Source: Takifugu bimaculatus (taxonomy: Eukaryota; Chordata; Actinopteri; Tetraodontiformes; Tetraodontidae). From it: a stretch of 64,000 nt of DNA. This document shows, piece after piece, positions 49,801-59,400 of the stretch; position 1 is the first letter of the stretch; each line of letters begins with the position of its first letter. The notes beneath the pieces were generated by a model that saw nothing but the letters and a program-made list of their open reading frames with translations, searched no databases and was not told the origin of the DNA. Both the position numbers and the translations under genes were made by a program. Location: assembly GCA_004026145.2 (NCBI GenBank), contig CP034996.1:7415391-7479390 (forward strand), in the 5' to 3' direction.

Positions 49801-52800
49801 CACTGATCATCTGCTTATTAAAGCAGCACATTGTGATTACATTTGGGCTGTAATATGCATTTTGACAGTCATAATCCAGTCAGTCATGTAGTTATTTTCA
49901 CTTCAATCTCATCTCTTTGCTGGCCAAATGGGCCAGATGCTGATTTCCTCACATGCTGGCGAGAAGCACTATAATAATTAAATGTCTCTTGCAGCTTAGA
50001 GACCATAGGGTTCAGACACTTTACACGCAACTGTAATAGATTTGCCTGTCATACCTGTTATAAAAGAATCAACATGGGAGCGCCGGCTTAATTGTGTCAT
50101 GTCAAAACCCAAATGGACTAGATTAAAAAGAAAAATGCAAGAGCTATTTCAAATAAACTGAGGCTTCTAAGGTAGAGGAAAAATTAAATCTACATATATA
50201 TCTATATATATATACATTTTTTTTTTATCAGGGGACTCAACGTATGTTTTCCCTTATGGATTTTGCTCGCCAACTCCTCCATTGTAGGTGTAAATGATGG
50301 TGAAGGAAGCCCTCAGGCGTTTTATCATACTAATAAATTAACTTAAATACCGTCCAACCACAGAGCACTTCTGCTAACCAACTATCTCTCTGTCTCTCTC
50401 TGCGTCACACATCCTACAGGTACCAGAACATAAGTGGATTATATGTACACAGTATATGTGGAGTGGCATTACTGTGTGTGACAGTAGGTTACTGACACCA
50501 AGAGCAGGCATGTTTATGATATAACAAGCCAGGCATTAAGAGGGCAAACATGCTCAGGCATGGTACAATAGCTTAGCGTGAGTTCTCCCCAAGTCTGACG
50601 AAGCATTATGCCAATAAATAAATAAACAGAAATTAATGAATGGTCCCCAATAGGTAGCACTTTGGACTCTTCCAGCTTGTTACTATTCCAGTCCGATTGG
50701 TCCGTACACAAGTATGGGAAAATCAACTTTTGTTCAGATTATCTGGGTGTGTTGTCCCGCTTGTAAAAGACATGCCCAAGTCCAGTTTTAGCTGGACTAA
50801 CGCAACAATATTTTTTGGGGTGTTATTTTTTTTCCCTCTCTTTTTAGATAAATGACAAATGAAAGGCAAGGTGGGCACCAAAAAGGTCTTTACGTAGTCC
50901 ATTGTCACATTTGCGTACCCTAAGGTTTTAGGTACATCAGTGGCGGAAACAGATACAGACTAAATGCCCTTTATCCAGCACAATTGCTCTCCATCAAATA
51001 CAGACTATTCATTGGACCATAACTGTGGGTCTGGCACAGACAACCCAGAAGGCCATTTTACCTGATACCTATAAAAAAGAAATGAGCACTGAATATAGAG
51101 TAGCTGCAGAGCCATTAAGGGGACACCGAAACAAGCACTGATATTAATCATTGCTACTCATTCCCTAGTAGGCTACAATTTATTCTTTCAGTACTTTAGC
51201 TATGAAATGGAGGGAGAACAGAAGAGGGAAAAGCTGGGTTAACGTGGTATGACAAACGCTTCACAGCCACATCTTGGTGCACAGGATTGGACTCACGCAA
51301 GGCTCGTACCAAGCAGGCATACTAAAAAATCAACATCAACGGCTGTGAATATTAATATTCCATTGTCCTCTTTATCAGATTCAGCTCTCAAGTGTCATCT
51401 TTTTCTCCACGTTGCTGCTTTATTTTTCAAGACAGTGCGGGCGGCTGCTTGTTTGGAGGTTAAACTGGCTGCAACACATTTTAGTCCACAGCAGGCAAGT
51501 AATGGCCCTGGAGTCCTGGGTCATGACAATTGTTTATGACCCCAAAGGTATTTTGGTCTGCATGCAGCCAATGGTACTGGCTCTGGGTTTCCAGTACATG
51601 AGTCTAACCATGTTAATGGTTGTCATTGTTTCTTTACCGAGCTGAGATAAGGATTCAAAGCAGCCTCTGCAGGAAATTTGGGATTACATATTTGATATTC
51701 ACATATTTTTGGTGTTGTTAACTTTTTGTACAGGTGATTTTTGAGCACCATACAACATGCAAAATGACTGAAATTTGTCTGGCGATGAAGAAGTGGCGGT
51801 TAGAATTCCCGGCTACCTAAAAATGAAGAATTTTAGCTGTATAAAAGCTACACAAGAGCTGGAATGGAAAACACTATGATAAATGCAGGGCACATGAGCA
51901 GGCCACATAATGCCTCTAATAAAGCGAATACAATCTATTGAACTGATGGACTATGGCAACTGATAAGTTGCAACGTCTCGTCTCGTCCAGCTTTATCCGG
52001 GAATGGGTCGCTGGGGCAGCAGCCTAAGCAGGAGATGCCCAGAATTCCCTCACCCCAGACACCTCCTCCAGCTCTTGGGGGAGTATCCCGAGGCGCTCCC
52101 AGGCCAGCCGAGAGACATAATCTCTCCAGCATGTCCTGGTCTACCTCGGGGTCTACTCCCGGTGGGACATGCCTAGCACGCCTCCCTAGGGAGGCGTCCA
52201 GGGGGTATCCAAAGCAGATGCCCGAGCCAGCGCAGCTGACTCCTCTCGACCTGCAGTAACTGAGCTTCTCAACCTCTCTAAGGGAGCGCCCAGCCACTCT
52301 GCGGAGGAAACTCATTTCAGCCGTTTGTATCCACGATCTTGTCCGTTCGATCACTACCCAAAGTTCATGGCCATTGTGCTTGTTATAAACACTGGAGCGA
52401 AGAACAGAGTTCTGGGTAAACTAGGAAAGCTGATGCTTGTTTAATAAAAGTCTCATAAAGCACATAAATACCATATATACATGCATACATAACATCACAG
52501 CGTGCACTAAGGATCCCTGGTTTTAAATAATCTACATTTTTTACCCCATAATCCCTTGATGGTATCAGAAATGAACATGAGATACACATGTGCACATAAA
52601 CGACACTCACTGTAGCTAATCCAAGTGTTTCTGCAGATGCAGTGAAGGATTAGTTAGTTCAATAATCTAGGTGAAATGGACGTTTTGAGGATAGAATCAC
52701 AAAAATAACTAAAAGTCACTTGTTGAACATTAAAAACAACAACGGTACTATTGACACTGTGTACGTTGATGGCGCTGAAGACAGAGATTCTTACAGAGGC

Positions 52801-55271
52801 TCCATGAAGGCACCAATTTCAATAAAAATAAACAACCCCCATCCATGTTTGGAAGAAGGTCTGGTATATACTGTACATTCGAGCATGGGGGAGGGTGGTG
52901 TTTCGAGAGAAACTGGAGCGCACACACACCAAGTACACTCCCTAGATCTGCTTGTCTGTTTTTTCAGTGGGTAACTAAGCAACCAAAGCCTTTGGTTAAA
53001 GACTTATCAGGGAAGTGTATTCTGCGCCTGTGTAGAGCCCCATCAGGTTTCTGTTTGTCAATGATTACTGGCTTTACTCTTGGAACACAGCCTTTATTCA
53101 AATATACTACTTGTTGACAGCAGCAGAGTCTTTAAATGGAACAATCTGGAGAGGAACCAGTCGAGAAGCAGAAGTAAAGCATCAAGAATGTGTTTATTTT
53201 TAATGATTTCAGTCAAAAGCAATGGTATTTCTGAAACATTAGCTTGCTACCAGCAAATTTATGGTAGTGCTTCAAATTCAACTATTCAGATTTTAATCAG
53301 AGAATGACTTGTGGCCTCATAGAGTAAAGAATGCAACAGAAGGAGCCCTCATTATTTTGTCATTTTAAAGAGGACAGCACATTATTGTTTATTCTTAGCC
53401 AAGTAAAAAGACGGCTATGAGTCTGGCAGATACTGTTCCTGTCTGCTGAGGTGGAATGATACTCAAATGAGGAAGCCATGGTGCCATTAAAATGTTAATG
53501 AGCCCAAACCAGCTCTACAACCTACCCATCACGAGAGAAAAGTTGGCGTAACAGACTGTGTAAACGCTATATGGCAGTCTGTAAAGAGCAGGTTGGTCTG
53601 AAGCAAAGGATTTTTGATTAAACAAAGACATATTTTCTGCCGATCAAGGTGTCAACATCATGCCCGGTTGCAACAATAGCAGTTGATTTTCAGCGTTTTT
53701 AAGCATCATAGAAAATACTCAACTTATGTTAACCAGCCTTAAATTAGTATAGTATGTCTCAGTAAATTGACATACCTATTAAAACCCAAGCTAGCAAAGA
53801 ATCTTAAATGTTCCATAATCAAAGAATTTGGTGACTAAACAGGATAAATAGACAATACTGATAGTGAGATCCACTGTTACAGGGACACACGGCTCATCTG
53901 GAGGCGCCGCAGCTTCAATATTTGACTGCGCTTGAACACCAGGAAGGTGAATATTCCAACACTGTGTGTCTGCAAGTACAACCTATATTAAATGTGTTTT
54001 TATTTAAATGTTTAAATACTTGCAGTCACGATGCACACTTCCATAAATTGGTTGCAGCTCATGGTCAGAAGCAGAAGGTGTGAAGACCTCCGACGAGCTC
54101 GATACAGAACTGGTGAGTGAAATGAGTTCCAACACGCAGGTTCTAACAAAGTGTACATCTGTGGATTCACACTCCAAACAGGATCATGGAAGCCCAGTCT
54201 TACTGCTAGCAGTAAGAACCTGTTGACCAGCGACGATTTCGTTTATAAGGTTCTGCCACGATTCCTGCAGCTTTAAGTGTACCAGTTATCACTGGTGACT
54301 TAAGATTCATACCCTCATTCACAGACACAAAACTGCAATCACACTGGCAACCCCGCACCTCAGATTTAAACTTAAAGGCGTGGGTTCCAGTTCCCCACGG
54401 AATAACATGGCATGGCCAGTGGGGGTAAGGGGTTTTGGGGGGAGTGGGGGTGTCCAGCAAAACCAGCAGATGGCAGACAGAAAGAGCAGCACTTTGTAGC
54501 CCTGTGGGCGCACATTTAAATCGGATTAAGCTATCGTGATGATAGGCACAAGATATACCGTAAACACTCATCAGGCAGAAATACATACTTCAGGACAGAC
54601 AGACAGACAGAGAGACAGACAGACAGACAGACAGAAATCCCAACTTGCAACCAAATAGCATGTGAATCTAACACTGTCATCATTAATTCAGAATAAAGAA
54701 GGTGGGATTTTCTACTTATACTAATTACATTAGCATTTTTCCTATGTGGAGTTCAGTCATGAAAGGATGTAAGAAAACTTTAATTAAGCACATACGAGAG
54801 CCATTCTCATGAGCATTTCTCAAAAAAAATCAAAATGATTAAATACTGGAGGGGGGGGGGGGAGCGGTCTGAACATAGATTTCGACGTTTTTATAGTTGA
54901 TCGAATTTAAATGTTGTTTTTTTTTGTCGGTCAGTTGGCTACCGGTGGGCTAGCTACCAATTCTGACCTTGGGTTCTAATCAAATATTTCTCTTCAAGGC
55001 ATTCAGATTGCGATTAAGTCTCCACCAAACAAATAGATATGTTAGATTGTCTCGACGCTATTAAGGCGTAATCCCAGATGTCAGGCTTTAACTGTTGGGC
55101 TTGTTCTAGCCAGTTACCACCGCTGCCATTCTTTGGGAACGCGGCTGACCACTACCGTCCTCGCCGTCGATGAAGTAAAGAATTGAAGTAGTTGAGCGGT
55201 TTAGTACCGTCAAACTTACCTGCTAGGAGAGTCAAAAGAAGGCAGCAGATTCGGGCTGTCGAATGCTCCAT
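28441..55271 (-). CDS. cxadr: coxsackievirus and adenovirus receptor homologue (CXADR), complete, 7 exons
   Basis: Coding exons in transcript order: 55271-55220, 39979-39810, 35096-34892, 31437-31282, 30445-30323, 29818-29680 and 28723-28441. All phases match; total 1128 nt, 375 residues (human 365). The start is fixed by an in-frame TAA 33 bases upstream of the ATG. Domains: signal peptide (about 1-20, ICCLLLTLLAG), V-type Ig (about 20-142; Cys in LECQF and YQCKV), C2-type Ig (about 143-235; four Cys, in PRCHA, LKCMS, YVCTA and DQCIL, as in the two-disulfide family D2), transmembrane segment (about 242-262), then a FCCY palmitoylation-type pair. The tail keeps EDVPPPKSR, SSLGSMSPSN, PNLSRMGAVPVMIPAQ and the C-terminal PDZ ligand GSIV. 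Known family role: homophilic cell adhesion at epithelial tight junctions and cardiac intercalated discs. Confidence 0.97.
28859..28910. repeat. 26-bp tandem duplication in cxadr intron 6
   Basis: The unit starting AAGGTAATTGGTTGAAAGAA occurs twice back to back (28859-28884 and 28885-28910) with no mismatch. Confidence 0.95.
29410..29545. repeat. dispersed repeat, copy 2 (related to 1690-1875)
   Basis: GCATCCCAGCTGCTTTTGGA then TGAAGGCAGGGCTC and GGTACTTTGCTCAAGGGTAA. Same block order as copy 1. In the cxadr intron before exon 7. Confidence 0.5.
29680..29818 (-). CDS. cxadr: cxadr exon 6 (transmembrane segment)
   Basis: Encodes PPNNGGVIAAAVISVLLILI, then IIAVILFCCYRSRNRKKYEK and EICNEIR. 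One hydrophobic membrane span ends in CC and a basic stop-transfer stretch. Acceptor TCATACAG. The donor AG|GTGCTC is a poor consensus but keeps the frame. Confidence 0.94.
30323..30445 (-). CDS. cxadr: cxadr exon 5 (second half of C2-type Ig)
   Basis: Encodes DPMSGTINVKNASASASGTY then VCTATNRVGSDQCILHLKVT, with the remaining two cysteines and the NRVGSDQC motif shared with human CXADR. Acceptor ACTGCAG; donor C|GTGAGT. Confidence 0.95.
30506..31236. mobile_element. piggyBac-like MITE filling most of cxadr intron 4
   Basis: Bounded by TTAA at 30502-30505 and 31237-31240. Ends: AGGTCCCATATTATG at the left and the inverted AAGTCCCATATTATG at the right (14 of 15). 731 bp, no transposase. It occupies 731 of the 836 bases of the intron; its right end is 45 bases from the exon 4 donor. 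Confidence 0.82.
31282..31437 (-). CDS. cxadr: cxadr exon 4 (first half of C2-type Ig)
   Basis: Encodes VKPSKPRCHADGPTEEGKDV, VLKCMSSDG and LKYTWEKTSDNKLLPASAVM. Two of the four D2 cysteines are here. Acceptor AAAACAG; donor G|GTAAAT. Confidence 0.95.
31438..32499. other. cxadr intron 3 sequence, nothing recognised
   Basis: Contains a short CTGCTACTGCTGCTGCTG patch near 32190. No exon seen. Confidence 0.4.
32500..33035 (-). pseudogene. PIF/Harbinger transposase relic, copy B
   Basis: Minus-strand frame about 33032-32742 reads IGHIAIKAPSHEEFVFVKRK, then AQMQLTNIVAMRPGSTHHSF, typical of the HARBI1-like DDE nuclease. The + strand sequence at 32515-32725 is about 80% alike, by eye, to 36815-36980. 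Only an internal segment remains. Confidence 0.78.
33036..34891. other. cxadr intron 3 sequence, nothing recognised
   Basis: AT-rich; poly-T at about 33303-33316. No exon or repeat family recognised. Confidence 0.4.
34892..35096 (-). CDS. cxadr: cxadr exon 3 (second half of V-type Ig)
   Basis: Encodes VILYSGDRAYEDYYEPMRGR, VHFNSADPKNGDASIN and SDSGTYQCKVKKAPG, containing the second V-domain Cys. Acceptor AATTGCAG; donor G|GTGAGT. Confidence 0.96.
35420..35519. repeat. (CA)n microsatellite with CAGA interruptions
   Basis: About 100 bases of CA with several CAGACACA units. Confidence 0.97.
36372..37836. mobile_element. PIF/Harbinger element relic, copy A, with both genes
   Basis: Left end GGGGCCTCACGCACAAAG. 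The right end (other strand) GCCTCATGAACAAATG is its imperfect inverted copy. Inside, the + strand carries the Myb/SANT-like gene remnant (MLINEVKERKMILFGTLSSG then INNKRKR, about 36630-36720). The - strand carries the DDE nuclease remnant (GFPNVIGHVAINVLSRDEFV, about 37190-37130). Divergent two-gene content is characteristic of Harbinger. Frames are broken. Confidence 0.78.
37866..38136. mobile_element. second piggyBac-like MITE, next to Harbinger copy A
   Basis: TTAA at 37862-37865 and 38137-38140. Ends AGGTGTACTATGGGATC and inverted AGGTACAATATACGATC. 271 bp, no ORF. In cxadr intron 2. Confidence 0.7.
38141..39809. other. cxadr intron 2 sequence
   Basis: No exon seen. Contains the (GT)n at 39096-39184. 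Confidence 0.4.
39096..39184. repeat. (GT)n microsatellite
   Basis: About 44 GT units with two GTATG interruptions. Confidence 0.97.
39810..39979 (-). CDS. cxadr: cxadr exon 2 (first half of V-type Ig)
   Basis: Acceptor TTTTTCCAG, then GLASGLEITTTG, SVKLECQF with the first Ig Cys, and GPLDIEWSLMASDNQ, aligning with human CXADR. Donor GTG|GTATGT. Confidence 0.95.
41468..41502. repeat. (CTG)n trinucleotide repeat
   Basis: About 11 CTG units, in a non-coding intron. Confidence 0.95.
44202..44252. repeat. (ATT)n microsatellite
   Basis: 17 ATT units. Confidence 0.97.
45838..45893. mobile_element. one end of a hAT-type MITE like that at 17426-17685
   Basis: ATACCGGTATAAGCCAGG, then AGTATACCGCCCAGCCCTA. 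The last part is the inverted CAGGGCTGGGCGGTAT-type end. The other end was not found. Confidence 0.4.
46255..46386. repeat. (CTAT/CCAT)n followed by (GAGAGC)n
   Basis: About 78 bases of tetranucleotide units adjoining about 55 bases of GA-rich units. Confidence 0.95.
46720..46830. repeat. (AC)n microsatellite
   Basis: About 55 AC units with one CACTCACTCAC interruption near the start. Confidence 0.98.
48600..49060 (+). pseudogene. L2-type LINE reverse transcriptase 3' relic
   Basis: Frames in order: PARLDYC (from the SRLDYCNSLL motif), YSLASLH.LPAHFRIDAEI, LSHYIPTSLPGASGQLISCF and RYQSRSGNSRVDKILLP. This is the usual order of the RT thumb/C-terminal region in fish L2-like LINEs. Stops and frame changes throughout. 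Confidence 0.68.
49061..51939. other. cxadr intron 1, middle part, nothing recognised
   Basis: AT-rich; short (TA)n at about 50192-50215. No exon or named repeat. Confidence 0.4.
51940..52360 (-). pseudogene. non-LTR retrotransposon 3'-end relic
   Basis: The minus-strand frame begins RTRSWIQTAEMSFLRRVAGR SLR, then continues through broken frames into the Arg/Gly-rich tail (GRRARHVPPGVDPE and a DMLERLCLSAGLGAP frame). This is the C-terminal end of a common fish LINE pol protein. Frameshifts are present; no endonuclease or catalytic RT core. Confidence 0.65.
52361..55219. other. cxadr intron 1, proximal part
   Basis: No exon recognised. Contains (ACAG)n at 54596-54637 and a G run at about 54851-54862. 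Confidence 0.4.
54596..54637. repeat. (ACAG)n microsatellite
   Basis: About ten ACAG units with one AGAG variant. Confidence 0.95.
55220..55271 (-). CDS. cxadr: cxadr exon 1 (start codon, signal peptide)
   Basis: ATG at 55271-55269, then MEHSTARICCLLLTLLA and one base of the next codon. Donor G|GTAAGT (55219 downward). A short hydrophobic core typical of a secretion signal. Reading upstream, TAA occurs in frame before any other ATG. Confidence 0.93.
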
Positions 55272-55450
55272 TCCTGGCCGAAATACCGAGAGGTTTTCTT
55301 CTTAAAACTTGAAAAGTTCCGCTGCGTTCGAATGACAAGAGTCTCCCCAGCTCCACCGAAGCATCCAAACTCTCCTCCTCCTTGCAGGTGCACAGTGGAG
55401 CGCGCGGCGGGCTGACACGTGACTCACTGCCGCAGCAAACAAACGCCAAT
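55272..55450 (-). promoter_or_regulatory. putative cxadr 5'UTR/promoter with overlapping E-box and AP-1 sites
   Basis: The GC-richest part of the cxadr side of the intergenic interval (AGCGCGCGGCGGGC). CACGTG at 55416-55421 overlaps TGACTCA at 55420-55426, which are USF-type and AP-1-type consensus sites. No TATA box is evident. Inference from motifs and position only. Confidence 0.4.
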
Positions 55451-55831
55451 GGACGCCATCTGCTGTTTGAGATGGACACATCAAAACAAACAAACAAACA
55501 AAGAACAAACATACAAACAAAAAGCACCCAAAACAAGACACCGGAATAAAACAACTTGTGATTTGGTGGTAGGGTGGTTGGGAGGGGGAATGATAGGTCT
55601 TGGTAATAAATAAGTATATCTGACAGTGGGGAGATGAAGACGTTTACGTAATCAAGTTGTTGGATATTTTTCCACAGTAGCATGAAGTAATTCAAGTAAT
55701 ACATTTTTAAAAATCCTCAGACAAGTAAAACAAATTTATATTTTTCCACAACCCAACAAAACAATGAATGTGTAGCAAACAAGAGAACACAGAGAGAATG
55801 GGTTGGGAATCGTTCACCTTTTCAATTGTGC

Positions 55832-55868
55832 ACAGGCCTAAAGACTGGTCTTCAGTCTTTAGGCCTGA
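55832..55868. other. perfect 15-bp inverted repeat (hairpin)
   Basis: CAGGCCTAAAGACTG (55833-55847) and its exact complement CAGTCTTTAGGCCTG (55853-55867) are separated by five bases. It lies in the cxadr-ska2 intergenic interval. The role is unknown. Confidence 0.85.
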
Positions 55869-56370
55869 GAAGAAGTGGATTTGAAATTAATTTAAAGTTA
55901 GTTTAAGCAAGCAACAAGCTCCATATAAAGCAGTTTTTTTTTCCTCCAAAGTCAACTAGTGTGAGACTATACAAGTTAGAACTGTAGGGAAGCAAGGAGG
56001 ATGGGGACAGGTGGGTGACATTCCAAATGAAAGCATTTATATCCGACCATTGTATTATTATTATCATTATTAATTACTCACAGCAACAGTTCTAATAATA
56101 ACATTATTATTGTTATTACATGTAATTGATCTAAGACCCAAACTATTAAAGAACACAAATTATATGTTTTTTTAAACATGACTGCATGTTTGCAAGTGCT
56201 CAGTGAAGGGTCAGTATTAATTACATTCCGAATCAGCAGAGGGTGATATTGCAAGTAAAGAAGAAGAAAAAGAAGAAGAAGCGTACTGCTACTGAAGGTG
56301 GCAGTAATGCCAAACGGAGGCCAACTGCCGTTAAAATCCAAAGAAGAAGAAGAAAAACAAGCCCGCGCCC

Positions 56371-56384
56371 CGCGAAAATTTGAA
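56371..56384 (+). promoter_or_regulatory. putative E2F/CDE-CHR cell-cycle element upstream of ska2
   Basis: CGCG, a 4-base spacer AAAA, then TTTGAA. This is the canonical CDE-4nt-CHR layout bound by E2F/DREAM at G2/M genes (established for that gene class). CGCGAAAA also reads as an E2F half. It ends only 11 bases before the ska2 ATG, so the 5'UTR would be very short or the element lies within it. Confidence 0.5.
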
Positions 56385-56395
56385 AAACATTTAAT

Positions 56396-56428
56396 ATGGA
56401 GACCGCAGTGGAAAAAGTAGAAGCGATG
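56396..56428 (+). CDS. ska2: ska2 exon 1
   Basis: METAVEKVEAM, then donor ATG|GTAAGT. It matches the first 11 residues of human SKA2 in length and pattern. Confidence 0.9.
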
Positions 56429-59400
56429 GTAAGTGTGGAATATTGTTTTTTTAGTCGGTATGTTTTCTAATGAATGAGGAACTTGAAGCAAAACTTAAGT
56501 TTCATTATTTGCCGTAACTCCCACAGATGTATTGTTTCTTTAGTACCGGTACGTACTATTCTCCGCGTCATTTGTGTTTATATCTTACACTGACATTTAT
56601 TCAAAAAAAGAGACAATGTTTATAATCATTAACATTATTGTGTCAATTATCTTTCTACGCCCATATCTGATACTCATGATTCACAAGTGCTTACATTCGG
56701 AATACTTGTTTTTATCCTTGTCGCTGCATGGTGAATTCATCCTAATTTAATCTAGGGTCCTGGCGTTTTCAGGACACGTTTGCATTCTTCAGGGGGAAAC
56801 ATCTGGCCTTCTTTTCATCCTTTCTCTCCCTGTTGTTTAAGCAAAATATCCTGGTTTCACCGATTTCCATATTTTAATTATGACTTTCAATCATGGCTGT
56901 AATGCTGTTGTCATGGCCACGTGCAGCAGCAGTGTGTGAGTGGTGTGCACAGTTTGTCAATGAACCTGTCATTTACGTCTCACCAAAGCCTTTTAAACTC
57001 CACTTCTTAAGTGTTTATCCTCACCCTGATCTTTCTTTGCCATGGTTTGAGAACATGTGAAACCCCTGAGACTCTCAGAGCCCTCAGCAGCTCAGCTGTG
57101 TTCCCGACTGATATGCTTCTACATGCTCATTCAGAGGACACCAGATCATGTGGACAAGGAGGAGTAATGTAGAGGAGTACTCTCAAGAGGCAATGCCACC
57201 AGAGAATCTCATCACTCATCCATGCCACTGCCCACTCTCTCTGGGCCAAGATTGACATTTTGCTAGCAAATCAACTTCTTAGCAGAATCTAAAAATGCCA
57301 TATTGCCCTGAAGAAGACCTGGCTAAAACGGCACCATCCACAATCTGATCTGGATTTAAATGGCTTTGGGGAGCCAGTGTGTGTTGACAGAGCCTGGATG
57401 CTGGGTGGTTGCTCTGTTAATTCAGCAATAAAAACTGGCGCAACACAGTGATAGTCCTCAGAATCCTTGTCCTCCCCCCACCAACATTGAGCTTTTATCA
57501 GTGTCCTTTTTATTCCGTAAGGGAATTCCCTCAGCTGTTTGTCACCCTTGTAAATATCCACCCAAGGGCAAATGTGACTCAGGCGACACAGAGACTGTAC
57601 ACAGGTGACACAGATGGGGATCTGTTCAAAAAGCGTTGCTCTGATGTGGACCTAACATAGGCTGTGATAGGTTTTAATCATGAGGATATGATTATTTAAA
57701 GAAACCAAACAAACCCATCAACATCTTTCCCAATAATAAACCTTGCTTGTGTAAATGCCTCTAAAACATCATCAACCTGAGAAATATTAATTCCATTCAA
57801 GGTGATATAAATTTTAACAAGGAATTGCAATCGTAAGTTAAGAGGAAAATTAAAGTTACCAGGGGAAACTTTCAATAAGTCTTAATCAGATAGTGAGCTG
57901 GCAAATGATCTGAGCTCTTTTTACAGTCATACATATTGCTATTCATGATTTTGCTACTGAACTGTTCCTGTAAAAGCAAACCTGAGCTTTTTACCTTTCC
58001 TCATCTTTTAATTGTCAAAACCTCATATTACCAGCTGGTCTCATGGTCTCACCTACTTTTAAATTGACATCCAAACTAGTGAGTTAACAGTGTTTTAACT
58101 AATGTCCTCGTATCCTCCACTCATTCACCGCGGGGATGTGTCCTCTCACCAGTTTTATTCTCCCTGTATACAAATGAGTAACAGTGTCACTCTGAGAGCA
58201 GGAGCAGTTTTTAGTTTGCAGAGGACTCCTTGTCTCACTCCTCTGATAATGATTGGCAGCGTGGCCCCGTGCTGATGATTTGACCGCTCGCTGCAAACAC
58301 TCCATAACTGTCAACGTTTCTGAAACCAAAGAAATGATTATTCATTCTAGAATGAATGTTGACCTTTTTTATGAAGGTTTATACTTTTGAGTCTATTCTA
58401 ACTCTCTAATTTGTTGGTTGGGGTCCCTGAAAAACAGGATTTGGCCGGGATACATCGTAAGACTGCAGTGGAATCGCTGCCAACAAGTTTTGCAGGAAGC
58501 TTAAACAGCTCCTCATTTTTGGGTTTGATGTCCGAGCCATTTTCAGGGAGCTAATATTGAGTACTTTTTGTCATTTTATCATTGATGACCTTCACTTGAG
58601 AGGAGACCGTATTATCTCCACGCCATGCCCACTTCCAATGTCTTTCGCTTTACTTTCTTAATTTTTGTCCCCAAACGGTGTATTTTTTCCTTTCCGCTCA
58701 CCATCTTTTTTCTGCAGTGTAGTCTGTAGTTGTTTACTTGAAGCTTTCTCCATCATTGCAGTTCCTGAAGTCAAAGGCAGACCTAGAATATATTGAGAAG
58801 CGCCTGAAATTGGACTTCATCAACAGCGGTGCAGAAAACGGCTGTCACACTCAAGCGGTAACTGAACCATGATTGCTGTTTACTCAATATTAAAGGGATC
58901 CATGTCATGTTAGTCAACAGTTATTCAGGTTAAGATGGATAAAGAAGTCCATCCATTCTGATCTAAAGTTGAGCTTTCATGTCTGATGTGACTGCAGGAA
59001 AATCCAGCAGTGATTCTCGCTGACTTGGGGGCAATTAAGGCTAAACATGCAAACTTGTTCTTTGAAATGGAGGAGATTGCAGCTGCACAGAGACAGTCAA
59101 TGGGCTCTGTCAGAAGGAGCATAAACACTATAAAGGAGTTGACCCAACATTTGCAGCCAGCTGGTGATGTAGAGGTAACCTCACCCACAAAACACGCACA
59201 TTAACCTGTGGCTGGACTGATGTTGAGATGGAATCAAATCAAATCAATCTTTATTTATATAGCGTCTTTTATAATCAAAATTGTTTCAAGGCGCTTTCCA
59301 GAATCCCAGGGCCTGACCCCATACAAGCAACAGTGGCAAGGAAAAACTCCCCTTTAACAGGAAGAAACCTTGAGCAGGACCAGGCTCATGTAGGGGGACC

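Noticed and set aside
51935..52354. 139-codon minus-strand frame
   Set aside because: RSWIQTAEMSFLRRVAG is the tail of a LINE pol protein; the frame is broken, so it is listed as a relic, not a gene.
55216..55704. 162-codon minus-strand open frame overlapping the cxadr start
   Set aside because: It is in a different frame from the real signal peptide exon and has no recognisable domain; exon 1 is explained by the MEHSTARICC frame.
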